Below, piece after piece: positions 8,703 to 17,578 of a stretch of DNA of 64,000 bases (within the stretch, counting starts at the first letter, position 1; each line of letters starts with the position of its first letter). The notes beneath the pieces were generated by a model. It was given only the letters and a program-made list of their open reading frames with translations, was not told the DNA's origin and did not search any database. The position numbers were made by a program, and so were the translations under genes. Origin of the DNA: Eubacterium sp. (GTDB taxonomy: Bacteria; Bacillota; Clostridia; Oscillospirales; Acutalibacteraceae). The stretch is from NCBI GenBank assembly GCA_029258375.1, contig JARHZA010000001.1, positions 911,564-975,563 of the forward strand, written 5' to 3'.

Positions 8703-10079
8703 TTAATCACTTAATTTTTTAACGAGCATTCGAGAAACTTTATAAACATCGCCGCATCCAAGGGTAATAACTAAGTCTCCGTCTTCACAGTTTTCGGCAA
8801 GATAACTTGCAATATCTTCAAGTTTATCAATTTGAATACAGTTAGGTATTTTGTTTGATAAATCTGTTGCTTTAATGCCTATTGTGTTAACTTCACGGCT
8901 ACCCATAATTTCTGAAATTACACATTTATCGGCAATTTGTAACACTCTTGCAAAATCATCAAGAAGTTTAGACGTTCTTGTATAAGTGAATGGTTGATGT
9001 ACAGCCCATACTCTTTTATATCCCATTTTCATTGCAGCATTTAATGTCACTTCGATTTCTTTAGGATGATGTGCATAGTCATCAACTATTGTAACACCTC
9101 TGTAAGTACCTTTAAGCTCGAATCTTCTTCCAGCACCTTTAAATTCTTTAAGACCTTTACAGATTTTATCTATTTCTGCACCACTTAAATAACTAGCAAC
9201 AAAAGCGGCGAGGGAATTTAAAATATTGTGTTCGCCAGGCACTGATAATTCAACGTGTGTAACAAACTCATTGTTGTGGTAAACATCGTATTCAGAATGA
9301 AAACCGCCTGGAACGACAATGTTTTTTGCAACCCATTCATTAGATTCATTTTTACCAAAAGAAACAAGTTCTTTATTTTCAATACCTTCTAACATATCGC
9401 AAGTGTTTTTGTCATCACCATTATATATGATAGTTTTTGTGGTATTTTCGCAAAATTCTCTAAATGATTTTTTTATGTTATCAAGATTACCAAAGAAATC
9501 AAGATGATCTTCATCAATGTTAAGAATTACAGCCATATCAGCATTCATGTGTAAGAATGTGTTGTTAAACTCGCAAGATTCGCAAACAAAATTCTCACTT
9601 TTTCCATATCTTCCATAAGCATCAATTACTGGTAATTTACCACCAATAACTGCACTTGGATCAAGATTGGCAGTAAGAAGGGCTTGAGTTGTCATTGATG
9701 AAGTTGTTGTTTTTCCGTGAGTTCCGCAAATACCAATACAATTAGAAAATATTCTACTTACAGCGCCAAGTAATTCTGCTCTCTCAAAAGTTGGGAAATG
9801 TTCTTTTGCATAGTCCAATTCTTCATTTCCTTTTAATATTGCATTTGTGTAAATAACAAGTTCAATATCGTCAGTTAAATTTTCTTTAACTTGACCAAGA
9901 TAAACTTTTGCTCCTTCTTTTTCTATTTTACGAAAAGTTTCTGTGTCGTTGTTGTCAGAACCTGAAATATTGTATCCAAGTGACAACATAATTTCTGCAA
10001 GTGGACACATTCCAGATCCACCAATTCCAATAAAATGTATTCTTTTAACTTCTTTTAATAATGTATCTATATTTTTCAA
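8703..10079 (-). CDS. murC: UDP-N-acetylmuramate--L-alanine ligase
   Basis: A 458-residue Mur ligase that adds L-Ala to UDP-MurNAc, the first step of the peptidoglycan stem peptide. The N-terminal Rossmann domain has GIGGSGMCPLAE (18-29), the central ATPase has GTHGKTT (119-125), and the C-terminal domain follows DDYAHHPKEI. The length is normal. The start is a TTG at 10079: GGAGGA lies 7 bases upstream, and no ATG offers an equally good site. It stands alone, divergent from dpaAB. Confidence 0.97.
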   Translation of the reverse strand: MKNIDTLLKEVKRIHFIGIGGSGMCPLAEIMLSLGYNISGSDNNDTETFRKIEKEGAKVYLGQVKENLTDDIELVIYTNAILKGNEELDYAKEHFPTFERAELLGAVSRIFSNCIGICGTHGKTTTSSMTTQALLTANLDPSAVIGGKLPVIDAYGRYGKSENFVCESCEFNNTFLHMNADMAVILNIDEDHLDFFGNLDNIKKSFREFCENTTKTIIYNGDDKNTCDMLEGIENKELVSFGKNESNEWVAKNIVVPGGFHSEYDVYHNNEFVTHVELSVPGEHNILNSLAAFVASYLSGAEIDKICKGLKEFKGAGRRFELKGTYRGVTIVDDYAHHPKEIEVTLNAAMKMGYKRVWAVHQPFTYTRTSKLLDDFARVLQIADKCVISEIMGSREVNTIGIKATDLSNKIPNCIQIDKLEDIASYLAENCEDGDLVITLGCGDVYKVSRMLVKKLSD

Positions 10080-10121
10080 GAGTATTCCTCCAAAAGTTCA
10101 TTAATTTTATTATACAACGAT

Positions 10122-10149
10122 TTTATAAAAAAATAAATAGTTATGTCAA
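10122..10149 (-). promoter_or_regulatory. probable SigA-type promoter of murC
   Basis: Minus strand: -35 TTGACA (10149-10144), 16-base spacer, -10 TATAAA (10127-10122). A TATAAT closer to the gene has only a poor -35, so the exact start site is uncertain. Confidence 0.6.
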
Positions 10150-10151
10150 GA

Positions 10152-10178
10152 ACATTGGAAAAAAATAAGCATAGTATA
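10152..10178 (+). promoter_or_regulatory. SigK-type sporulation promoter of dpaAB
   Basis: AC (10152-10153), 16 bases, then CATAGTATA (10170-10178). This matches the B. subtilis SigK consensus (AC, about 16, CATAnnnTA), and the B. subtilis dipicolinate synthase operon is known to be SigK-dependent. No SigA-type promoter is evident here. Late mother-cell expression is inferred. Confidence 0.65.
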
Positions 10179-10199
10179 AATTAAAACAGAGGTGTTTAT

Positions 10200-10928
10200 A
10201 TGAAATTAAAAAAGTTTTCTGTTCCATTTGTAGACGATAAACGAATGTTGTATGCTAAAGAATTTTTGGAAAAGAAAAATTATCAATATGTAAGTAATAA
10301 CGAAAAAGCTGATTTTGTATTATTGCCAGTGCCTTCAAAAAAATATATGTTTGATGGGTTAGAGGACAAGATAGTATTTTATGGTATGGGCGATTACAAT
10401 AATGGATTTGATTATATGAAATATGAAAGTTATGTACTTAAAAATGCAATTTTAACAGCAGAAGGTGCTGTTACTTTATTAGAAGAAAATACTTCTTATT
10501 CTCTTTTTAATTCTAAAATTCTAATTGTTGGATATGGACGAATTGGTAAGGCTTTGCATAAGTTACTTGATAGTTATGGTGCAAATATTACTATATGTTC
10601 ACGAAGCAAGGCATCTATGGTTGATGCGAATTATAATGGTGCAAAACATATTGTGTTTAGCCAACTGAAAGAAGAAAATGATGCAGATATTATAATAAAT
10701 ACAGTTCCTAACATTGTTTTTACTAAATGTGAATTAGAAAAAATGAAACATGACGTTTTAATATTAGATCTTGCTTCATTTCCAGGTGGTGTAGATAATC
10801 ATTTTGCTAAAATTATGGGAATAAATGTTCTTAATGGAAAAGGAATGCCGTGTAAATATACTGAAAAAACGGCAGGTTATATTATTGGTGAGGCAGTTAA
10901 CGATATAATTGAGGAGGAATTTAATTGA
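10200..10928 (+). CDS. dpaA: dipicolinate synthase subunit A
   Basis: A 242-residue Rossmann-fold subunit (SpoVFA) that, with subunit B, oxidises a dihydrodipicolinate-pathway intermediate to dipicolinic acid, the calcium-chelating solute of the spore core. The nucleotide-binding ILIVGYGRIGKALH lies near residues 107-120. It is shorter than the roughly 300 residues of B. subtilis SpoVFA, mainly at the N-terminus. AGAGGTG precedes the ATG. The stop overlaps the start of dpaB by 4 bases, so the two are translationally coupled. It marks the organism as an endospore former. Confidence 0.92.
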   Translation: MKLKKFSVPFVDDKRMLYAKEFLEKKNYQYVSNNEKADFVLLPVPSKKYMFDGLEDKIVFYGMGDYNNGFDYMKYESYVLKNAILTAEGAVTLLEENTSYSLFNSKILIVGYGRIGKALHKLLDSYGANITICSRSKASMVDANYNGAKHIVFSQLKEENDADIIINTVPNIVFTKCELEKMKHDVLILDLASFPGGVDNHFAKIMGINVLNGKGMPCKYTEKTAGYIIGEAVNDIIEEEFN

Positions 10929-11488
10929 AAATCGGATATGCTTTAACAGGTTCGTTTTGCACGTTTTCAAAATCACTTGAAGTTTTAAAAGAACTTGTTT
11001 TGAAGGGTTATGACGTTTATCCAATAATGAGCGAAACCGCTTATAATACAGATACAAGATTTGGAGATGCTAAGGATTTTCAAAACGAAATAATTTCTAT
11101 CACTGGTAATAGTATAATTCATAGTATTGAACAAGCCGAACCGATTGGCCCTAAAAAGCTATTTGACATTTTGTGTATCGTTCCTTGTACAGGTAACACA
11201 CTTGCAAAGTTATCAAATGGTATTACAGATACATCAGTTACAATGGCAGCCAAAAGTCATCTAAGAAATTCAAGACCTATTGTAATTGGTGTTTCTACAA
11301 ACGATGCTCTTGGTGGTGCAGCAAAAAATATTGGTAATTTGATGAACTACAAAAACTATTATTTTGTTCCTTTTGGTATGGATGATTGTATTCATAAAAC
11401 TAAATCAATGGTTTGTGATTTTTCACTTGTTTCAGATACAATTGAAAAAGTCGCAAATGGAGAAGAAATTTTAAAGAAAATATTTTAA
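10925..11488 (+). CDS. dpaB: dipicolinate synthase subunit B
   Basis: A 187-residue flavoprotein-like subunit (SpoVFB) of dipicolinate synthase, related to phosphopantothenoylcysteine decarboxylases. Visible are the N-terminal KIGYALTGSFC, PCTGNTLAKLSNGITDTSVTMAAK, and the C-terminal segment containing VPFGMDD. It starts at TTG 10925 in the overlap with dpaA, with GAGGAGGAA 5-6 bases upstream. Expression is expected in the mother cell late in sporulation through the promoter before dpaA. Confidence 0.93.
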   Translation: MKIGYALTGSFCTFSKSLEVLKELVLKGYDVYPIMSETAYNTDTRFGDAKDFQNEIISITGNSIIHSIEQAEPIGPKKLFDILCIVPCTGNTLAKLSNGITDTSVTMAAKSHLRNSRPIVIGVSTNDALGGAAKNIGNLMNYKNYYFVPFGMDDCIHKTKSMVCDFSLVSDTIEKVANGEEILKKIF

Positions 11489-11493
11489 TTTTA

Positions 11494-11521
11494 TTGACTT
11501 TTGTCAGTAATTTGTTATATT
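11494..11521 (+). promoter_or_regulatory. SigA-type promoter of the polyamine operon
   Basis: -35 TTGACT (11494-11499), 16-base spacer, -10 TATATT (11516-11521), just after dpaB. The leader of about 70 bases to potA shows no obvious riboswitch. Confidence 0.65.
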
Positions 11522-11599
11522 AAATCTGTTGGTTTTTTAACGTGAATTTTTTATATATAATTTGCTTATATTTTATGATCAACAAAAGGATGTGCTTAA

Positions 11600-12730
11600 T
11601 TGGAAAAATTAATTGATTTAAAAGATATCACTGTTAAATATGGTGACAATGTTATTCTTGATAAATTGAATTTATATATAAATGAAAAAGAGTTTATAAC
11701 GCTCCTTGGTTCATCTGGTTGTGGTAAAACAACAACTTTACGCTGCATAGCTGGATTTATTCAGCCGGATTCAGGTAAAATAATTTTTGAGGGTAAGGAA
11801 ATCAACGATGTTCCACCTCATAAAAGAAAAGTGAACACAATATTTCAGCGTTATGCTCTTTTTTCTCATTTAAACGTTTTTGAAAATATTGCATTTGGTC
11901 CTGAACTCCAAAAAATGCCTAAAGATGAAATTAGAAAAACTGTTGCAGAAATGCTCGAACTTGTAAATTTAAAAGGCTTTGAAAAAAGATCAATTGATAG
12001 TTTATCTGGTGGTCAACAACAGCGTGTTGCAATAGCAAGAGCACTTGCAAACAAACCTCATGTTTTGTTGCTTGATGAACCATTGGGTGCTCTTGATTTA
12101 AAATTGAGAAAAGATATGCAAAAAGAACTTAAAGCAATTCAAAAACGCCTTGGAATTACATTTATTTATGTTACACACGATCAAGAAGAAGCACTTTCAA
12201 TGAGCGATCGTGTTGTTGTTATGGACAAGGGTAAAATTCAACAAATAGGAACACCTGAAGATATATATAATGAGCCTGTAAATGCGTTTGTTGCTGACTT
12301 TATTGGTGAGTCTAACATCGTTGATGCAATAATGATTAAAGACTATCTTGTTTCATTTCACGGTGTAACTTTTGACTGTGTAGATAAAGGTTTCGCACCT
12401 AAAGAACACGTAGAAGCAGTAGTTAGACCAGAAGATATAACTATTTGTGAGGTTGGAGCTAAGGACGCATTGACAGGTGTTATCACAGACGTCGTATTTA
12501 AAGGAACTTTCTATGAAACATTTGTTGATGTAAATGGTTTTATATGGCTTATTCAAACAACTGAACTTCATAAAGTTGGCGAAACAATTGGTATGTATAT
12601 CGATAAAGACGCTATTCATGTTATGAAGCGCAGTGAATATAGTGGTGAGTTCGGTGACTATTCATCTTTCTCTGATGAATTTGATCATATTAACGATGCA
12701 GACTATGATTGGGAGGCTGAAAATGAGTAA
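11600..12730 (+). CDS. potA: spermidine/putrescine ABC transporter ATP-binding protein
   Basis: A 376-residue ABC ATPase that powers polyamine import. Walker [10 protein letters not shown] (37-45), Q-loop in FQRYALF, signature [15 protein letters not shown], Walker B LLLDEP and switch His in VTHDQEEAL are all present. The C-terminal third is a TOBE-type regulatory domain (from about residue 250), as in PotA/CysA-class ATPases. It starts at TTG 11600 with AAAAGGA 9 bases upstream. The gene overlaps potB by 8 bases and is the first of four tightly packed transporter genes. Confidence 0.93.
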   Translation: MEKLIDLKDITVKYGDNVILDKLNLYINEKEFITLLGSSGCGKTTTLRCIAGFIQPDSGKIIFEGKEINDVPPHKRKVNTIFQRYALFSHLNVFENIAFGPELQKMPKDEIRKTVAEMLELVNLKGFEKRSIDSLSGGQQQRVAIARALANKPHVLLLDEPLGALDLKLRKDMQKELKAIQKRLGITFIYVTHDQEEALSMSDRVVVMDKGKIQQIGTPEDIYNEPVNAFVADFIGESNIVDAIMIKDYLVSFHGVTFDCVDKGFAPKEHVEAVVRPEDITICEVGAKDALTGVITDVVFKGTFYETFVDVNGFIWLIQTTELHKVGETIGMYIDKDAIHVMKRSEYSGEFGDYSSFSDEFDHINDADYDWEAENE

Positions 12731-13556
12731 AAACGGTAAATTTTCTCGCACACTAATGGACAAGCCGTATCTAATTTGGTCTTTGTTATTTATTATTGCA
12801 CCACTTTTAATGGTTGTTTACTATGCTGTTACAGATTCGACCGGTAGTTTTACTTTAAAATATATAGAGGCAATTCCTGATTATACTTCAACAATATTAT
12901 TATCAGTTCTTTATGGCATATTCGCATCGCTTATATGCCTTGTTCTTGCGTATCCATTTGCATATTTTTTAACAAAAACGAAGTTATCAACACAAAAAAC
13001 AATGGTTATGCTCGTTATGCTCCCTATGTGGATGAATTTTCTTATTAGAACATATTCGCTTATGACTATATTAGGAGATTCTGGAATAATAAATACTTTT
13101 TTAAATTCAATAGGCATTGATACTGTAAAATTGCTAAACACAAGTGGAGCAGTTTTGTTTGGTATGGTATATAATTTTTTACCTTTTATGATTTTGCCAA
13201 TTTATTCAGTACTAAGTAAGCTTGACAAATCACTTATTGAGGCTGCGCATGACCTTGGTGCAACTGATTTTCAAGTTATGAGAAAAGTTATTATGCCATT
13301 ATCATTGCCTGGTGTTTTAAGTGGAATAACAATGGTTTTTGTTCCTTGTGTATCAACATTTTACATTACACAAAAACTTGGTGGTGGTCAAATAGTTCTC
13401 ATAGGCGATGTTATTGAAACACAATTCCAAAATGCAAATAATTATAATCTTGGTGCAAGTTTATCATTTGTACTTATGATTTTAATTCTTATTTGTCTTG
13501 GCGTAATGAATTATTTTGGCGCTGATGATAAAACAGAAGGGGGAATGATTATATGA
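12723..13556 (+). CDS. potB: spermidine/putrescine ABC transporter permease
   Basis: A 277-residue inner-membrane permease with about six transmembrane segments. The EAA loop that docks on PotA is visible as [25 protein letters not shown] (split around 203-227). The start ATG 12723 lies within the potA end and follows GGGAGG. The stop overlaps potC by ATGA. It pairs with PotC to form the channel. Confidence 0.93.
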   Translation: MSKNGKFSRTLMDKPYLIWSLLFIIAPLLMVVYYAVTDSTGSFTLKYIEAIPDYTSTILLSVLYGIFASLICLVLAYPFAYFLTKTKLSTQKTMVMLVMLPMWMNFLIRTYSLMTILGDSGIINTFLNSIGIDTVKLLNTSGAVLFGMVYNFLPFMILPIYSVLSKLDKSLIEAAHDLGATDFQVMRKVIMPLSLPGVLSGITMVFVPCVSTFYITQKLGGGQIVLIGDVIETQFQNANNYNLGASLSFVLMILILICLGVMNYFGADDKTEGGMII

Positions 13557-14374
13557 ATAACAAACTTTCTCGTTCTGCAAAAGTTTATATGGTGTTAATT
13601 TTTATATTTCTGTATGCACCTATAGTTGTTATGACTCTCTTTTCATTTAATGAATCTTCAAGCACCTATATGTTTACAGGCTTTTCTTTGAAGTGGTGGA
13701 AAGAATTGTTTACAGAAAGTGCTGCAATGAGTGCACTTCTTAATTCGCTAATTCTTGCAATTTCTTCTGCTTTAGTCGCAACAGTGCTTGGAACTATTGC
13801 CACTGTTGGTATTTTTAATACAAAAAATAAAATGTATAAAAAAGCAATGATGTCGGTTACAAATATTCCTATGATGAATCCTGAAATTGTTACCGGTATT
13901 TCTATGATGCTTTTATTTGTTTTTGTAGGAACATTGGTTAATAAATCAAGTGTGCTTGGTTTTGGAACTTTACTTTTGTCACATGTAACATTTTGTTTGC
14001 CATATGTAATTTTAAATATTTTACCAAAATTAAAACAGTTTGATATGAATGTTTATGAAGCTGCAGTTGATCTTGGCTGTAAGCCTTTTAACGCCTTTTT
14101 TAAAGTTGTTTTACCTAATATTGCAAGTGGAATAGTAACAGGTCTTATTATGAGTTTTACTTTATCTCTTGATGATTTTATTATCTCATATTTTACTAAT
14201 GGACCGAGTTTTCAAACTCTTCCAATATATGTCTTTTCAATGACAAAAAAACGTGTAACCCCTGATATGTATGCACTTTCAACTCTTGTATTCATAGTAA
14301 TTTTACTATTGCTTATTTTTATGAATGTTGCAGAGTCAAAATCTAATAAAAAAGATAGGAGTGACGAAGTATGA
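13553..14374 (+). CDS. potC: spermidine/putrescine ABC transporter permease
   Basis: A 273-residue second permease with about six transmembrane segments and an EAA loop beginning YEAAVDLGCKPFNAFFKVV. AGAAGGGGGAATG lies just before the start, which overlaps the potB stop by 4 bases. The stop overlaps potD in the same way, so all four pot genes are translationally coupled. Confidence 0.93.
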   Translation: MNNKLSRSAKVYMVLIFIFLYAPIVVMTLFSFNESSSTYMFTGFSLKWWKELFTESAAMSALLNSLILAISSALVATVLGTIATVGIFNTKNKMYKKAMMSVTNIPMMNPEIVTGISMMLLFVFVGTLVNKSSVLGFGTLLLSHVTFCLPYVILNILPKLKQFDMNVYEAAVDLGCKPFNAFFKVVLPNIASGIVTGLIMSFTLSLDDFIISYFTNGPSFQTLPIYVFSMTKKRVTPDMYALSTLVFIVILLLLIFMNVAESKSNKKDRSDEV

Positions 14375-15627
14375 AAAAAATCATAACTCTTATTATAACT
14401 TTAATTGTTGTCTTATCTTCTTTTAGCATTATTGCTTTTGCAAAAGATCAAACATATACTGATGAACAGATAGAATATTACAAAAATCTTGGCTTAAAAG
14501 GAACAACAGTAAACGTATACAACTGGGGCGAATATATTTCTGATGGTTCAGATGATTCAATGAATGTTGTAAAAGAATTTGAAAAATTAACAGGTGCAAA
14601 AGTTAACTACACAAATTTTGAATCAAATGAAAATATGTATTCAAAACTTGCAGGTGGTGGTGTATCTTACGATGTCGTTGTTCCAAGTGATTATATGGTA
14701 AGCAGGCTTATAAGTGAAGATATGTTGCTACCAATTGATTGGAACAATGTTCCAAATATAAAGTATATTTCTGATGATTGCAAAAATTTATTTTTCGATA
14801 AAGAACAAAAATACTCAATGTGTTATAACGTTGGTACAACTGTTCTAATTTATAATAAAAAGCTTGTTAGTGAAGTGCCTGATAGTTGGAATGCGATTTG
14901 GGATGAACAGTATAAAGATAAGGTCTTAATGTTTAATAACTCAAGGGATGCATTTGCAATTGCTCATGCGCTTTTAGGTCAAAGTTTTAATACCTACGAT
15001 GAGAATGAATGGGTAAAGGCGGCAGATTTATTAGCAAAGCAAAAAGATGCTGTTAACCCTGTTTATGTAATGGATGAAGTATTTAACCTTATGGAAAGTG
15101 GTGACTACGCATTTGCACCTTATTATGCAGGTGACTTTGTTCTTATGTGTGAAAATAATCCTGATTTAGACTTCTGTTTTCCTAAAGAAGGAGTGAATCA
15201 CTTTTATGATGCTTTTTGTATTCCAACCTGTACTCAAAATAAAAAAGGTGCTGAAGCATTTATAAATTTTATGCAAGAACCACAGGTTGCTCTTGCAAAT
15301 GCTGAATTTATAAATTATGCATCACCTAATTTAACTGTAATAAATAATGAAGATTCTTCGCTTTTTGGCAATGAGGCGGTTTATCCAAAAGTTACACCTA
15401 ATGGTGATGTTTTTGAGAATTTACCTCAAGAGTTTATTGAATTACAATCAGATTTATGGACTAAAGTTAAAAGTGGTCAAATGTCTTTTAATAATGAAAA
15501 ACAAAAAAGAAAAATATATATTGAATTTGGTGTATTTGTTGGAATTGTAATAGTAGGACTATCTGCTAAACTGATTTCAAATACAAGGAAAAATAAATTT
15601 GAAGATTTAAGTGACTTATATGATTAA
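14371..15627 (+). CDS. potD: spermidine/putrescine-binding protein with C-terminal membrane anchor
   Basis: A 418-residue extracytoplasmic solute-binding protein. The signal peptide (1-24, hydrophobic core then IAFA-KD) has no lipobox cysteine, so it is not a lipoprotein. The binding domain starts at TVNVYNWGEYISDGS, as in PotD/PotF, and includes YDVVVPSDYMV. After residue 378 comes KRK, a hydrophobic stretch (about 382-402) and a basic-then-acidic tail, which looks like a single C-terminal membrane anchor. Standard PotD is about 350 residues and lacks this. Whether it binds spermidine, putrescine or both cannot be told. Confidence 0.9.
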   Translation: MKKIITLIITLIVVLSSFSIIAFAKDQTYTDEQIEYYKNLGLKGTTVNVYNWGEYISDGSDDSMNVVKEFEKLTGAKVNYTNFESNENMYSKLAGGGVSYDVVVPSDYMVSRLISEDMLLPIDWNNVPNIKYISDDCKNLFFDKEQKYSMCYNVGTTVLIYNKKLVSEVPDSWNAIWDEQYKDKVLMFNNSRDAFAIAHALLGQSFNTYDENEWVKAADLLAKQKDAVNPVYVMDEVFNLMESGDYAFAPYYAGDFVLMCENNPDLDFCFPKEGVNHFYDAFCIPTCTQNKKGAEAFINFMQEPQVALANAEFINYASPNLTVINNEDSSLFGNEAVYPKVTPNGDVFENLPQEFIELQSDLWTKVKSGQMSFNNEKQKRKIYIEFGVFVGIVIVGLSAKLISNTRKNKFEDLSDLYD

Positions 15628-16288
15628 ATGCGTTATTTTTGATTTAGATGGAACCCTTGTTAATACTATTGAAGATTTGGGCTTAGCTTGTGATTATCTT
15701 CTTGAAAAGCACGGGCGTGAACTAAAGTGGACAATTGATGATTACAAAAACTTTGTTGGTAATGGTGCTAAGCTCCTTGTTGAACGTGCGTTTGAAGGGG
15801 AGCTTTCTGCCAATGAACTTGAAGAACAATACCAGCAATTTAAAATAAAATATAATGAAATTAAGATGGAACACGCTTGTGCTTATGAAGGAATAAAAGA
15901 AGTTGTTTCTACTTTAAAGGAAAATAACATAAAACTTGCTGTGTGTACCAATAAACCAGATGTTGCTGCAAAAGGGATGATTGAAGATATTTTTGGAAAC
16001 GGTATGTTTGATGTAGTTTACGGTGCAGTTGATACCATGCCTAAAAAGCCAGATCCCACTATTGCGAAAAAGATTATTAAAGAACTAAATGTTACTCCTA
16101 ACGAATGTGTGTGGATAGGCGATAGCGCTGTTGATATTGAAACTGCTAAAAATCTTGGATGTAAAAGTATTGGTGTTACTTGGGGATTTCGTAGTTTTGA
16201 ACATCTATTTAAAGCGTATCCAACATTGATTTTAAACGAGCCAAAAGAAATTTTAAAAATTTTTGATTTTTTTGAAAAAAAGTGTTGA
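15620..16288 (+). CDS. HAD phosphatase, phosphoglycolate phosphatase-like
   Basis: A 222-residue HAD hydrolase with motif I FDLDGTLVNT (nucleophile D8, acid D10), a helical cap, motif II VCTNKP, motif III Lys in MPKKPDP and motif IV WIGDSAVDIETA. It most resembles the Gph/PpaX group, which dephosphorylates phosphoglycolate or pyrophosphate; the substrate is not determined. ATG 15620 is preferred over the in-frame GTG at 15611 because MIKCVIFDLDGTL is the usual N-terminus. It overlaps potD by 8 bases and ends inside the tRNA-Leu promoter. Confidence 0.85.
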   Translation: MIKCVIFDLDGTLVNTIEDLGLACDYLLEKHGRELKWTIDDYKNFVGNGAKLLVERAFEGELSANELEEQYQQFKIKYNEIKMEHACAYEGIKEVVSTLKENNIKLAVCTNKPDVAAKGMIEDIFGNGMFDVVYGAVDTMPKKPDPTIAKKIIKELNVTPNECVWIGDSAVDIETAKNLGCKSIGVTWGFRSFEHLFKAYPTLILNEPKEILKIFDFFEKKC

Positions 16289-16313
16289 CATTATAGGAAC
16301 TATCTGTTATAAT
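16285..16313 (+). promoter_or_regulatory. consensus promoter of tRNA-Leu
   Basis: TTGACA (16285-16290), 17 bases, TATAAT (16308-16313): a perfect SigA consensus. The -35 overlaps the stop codon of the preceding phosphatase gene. Confidence 0.92.
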
Positions 16314-16327
16314 CCATATTGTTGTGA

Positions 16328-16412
16328 GCGAGAGTGGCGGAATCGGCAGACGCGCACGTTTGAGGGGCGTGTGGGGCGACTCGTACGGGTTCAAGTCCCG
16401 TCTCTCGCACCA
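16328..16412 (+). tRNA. tRNA-Leu (anticodon GAG)
   Basis: An 85-base type II tRNA with long variable arm. Acceptor GCGAGAG pairs with CTCTCGC, discriminator A and encoded CCA. The anticodon stem CACGT/GCGTG encloses loop TTGAGGG, giving GAG, which reads CUC/CUU. The T-arm contains GGTTCAAGTCC. Confidence 0.97.
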
Positions 16413-16414
16413 AG

Positions 16415-16450
16415 AAAAGCAAAAATCACATTTGTGATTTTTGCTTTTTA
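16415..16450 (+). terminator. terminator after tRNA-Leu
   Basis: AAAAGCAAAAATCACA pairs fully with TGTGATTTTTGCTTTT around a 2-base loop, ending in T's. Confidence 0.88.
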
Positions 16451-16587
16451 TTTTGTCCAAATTCAATTTTGGCTTAAATACACGTGTTTTAGTACTTTTA
16501 TATAAATAAAAAATCTTGTATATATTCTAAAACAAATTATAAATAACGAAATTTACATTCAATTATTATTAACTTTAGGTGATTTTT

Positions 16588-17547
16588 ATGAAATTAGTTA
16601 CTCCATCATTTTATAAAGATTTTGAATGTATAGCAGGGGATTGCCCAGATTCATGTTGTCAGGGCTGGGAAGTGGATGCTGATGAAGAATCTCTAGCATA
16701 TTACAAAACTATAAGTGGAGAAATACGTGAAAGAATAGACTCTGTTCTCGATAAAGATGAATTTAATAACACTATCTTTAGACTTACTAAAAACAAAAGA
16801 TGCCCTTTCTTAAATGAAAGTAATTTATGCGATATGCATATTGCTATCGGTGGGGAACATACACCATTTACTTGCAGAACATTTCCACGCTTTATAAACG
16901 ATTTTGGTGGCACAAGGGAAATGGGTATTTCATTTTCATGTCCTGTTGCAAGTGATATGATGTGGAATTTAAAAGAACCATTTGATTTTACATCTGAATT
17001 AAATGAAATTCCACCAAGTTTGAATGACATCGACGCTGAATTTTATTTTTATTTGTTAAATGCAAGAAAAAAAGCATATTCAATTGTTCAAAATAAAGAT
17101 AAAGAAATAAAAGATAGGTTGGTAGAACTTCTTGATTTTGGCTTGAAAATTCAAAACGAACTTGATAATTATAAGGAAGGTACAAGTGGAATTGATTTTT
17201 TTGAAGTATTTAATAATCCAGAAGTTATAAATGATGAATGGGTTCAAAAAGTTAAATCCGCTGATAGAGAAGCTGTCATTTTAAATTCTAAACAGAACGA
17301 AAATATTGCTATGTATTTCTTATTTAGATACTTTCTTAGTGCAGTTTATGATTATGATGTTCTTTCAAAAATAAAAATGGCAGTTGTAGGTGTTTTAGTT
17401 CCTACATATTTTGGTAACGATTCTTGGACAATTCACCTTTGGAGTAAAGAAACAGAACACAGTGATGTGAATATGGAAAGATATAAAAACGAACTTAGAA
17501 ATAATGTTAATTTATCTGTTTTAGAACTAAAAAAAAGATTGAAATAA
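16588..17547 (+). CDS. FliB-like lysine-N-methylase, cysteine-rich
   Basis: A 319-residue protein of the family annotated as flagellin lysine-N-methylase (FliB). The N-terminus has the conserved cluster CIAGDCPDSCCQGW, then RCPFLNESNLCDMH and TPFTCRTFPR, probably a metal or Fe-S site. The rest is helical and poorly conserved. ATG 16588 follows AGGTGA. No flagellar gene is in the window, and this family is common in non-motile Clostridia, so flagellin should not be assumed as the substrate. Monocistronic with its own terminator; a weak promoter (TTGTAT-16-TATAAA, from 16516) may drive it. Confidence 0.75.
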   Translation: MKLVTPSFYKDFECIAGDCPDSCCQGWEVDADEESLAYYKTISGEIRERIDSVLDKDEFNNTIFRLTKNKRCPFLNESNLCDMHIAIGGEHTPFTCRTFPRFINDFGGTREMGISFSCPVASDMMWNLKEPFDFTSELNEIPPSLNDIDAEFYFYLLNARKKAYSIVQNKDKEIKDRLVELLDFGLKIQNELDNYKEGTSGIDFFEVFNNPEVINDEWVQKVKSADREAVILNSKQNENIAMYFLFRYFLSAVYDYDVLSKIKMAVVGVLVPTYFGNDSWTIHLWSKETEHSDVNMERYKNELRNNVNLSVLELKKRLK

Positions 17548-17550
17548 AAA

Positions 17551-17578
17551 AACGCAGTCATTAGACTGCGCTTTTTTT
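17551..17578. terminator. bidirectional terminator between the FliB-like and ROK genes
   Basis: GCAGTC and GACTGC around ATTA, preceded by an A-run and followed by CGC and T7. It overlaps the last bases of the ROK gene on the other strand. Confidence 0.85.

Noticed and set aside
11522-11599. Possible riboswitch in the potA leader
   Set aside because: The leader is short, AT-rich and forms no clear conserved fold.
16209-16466. Minus-strand open frame of 85 codons with an RRDLNP-type sequence
   Set aside because: It lies antisense to tRNA-Leu; this is a well-known artefact of translating tRNA-Leu genes.
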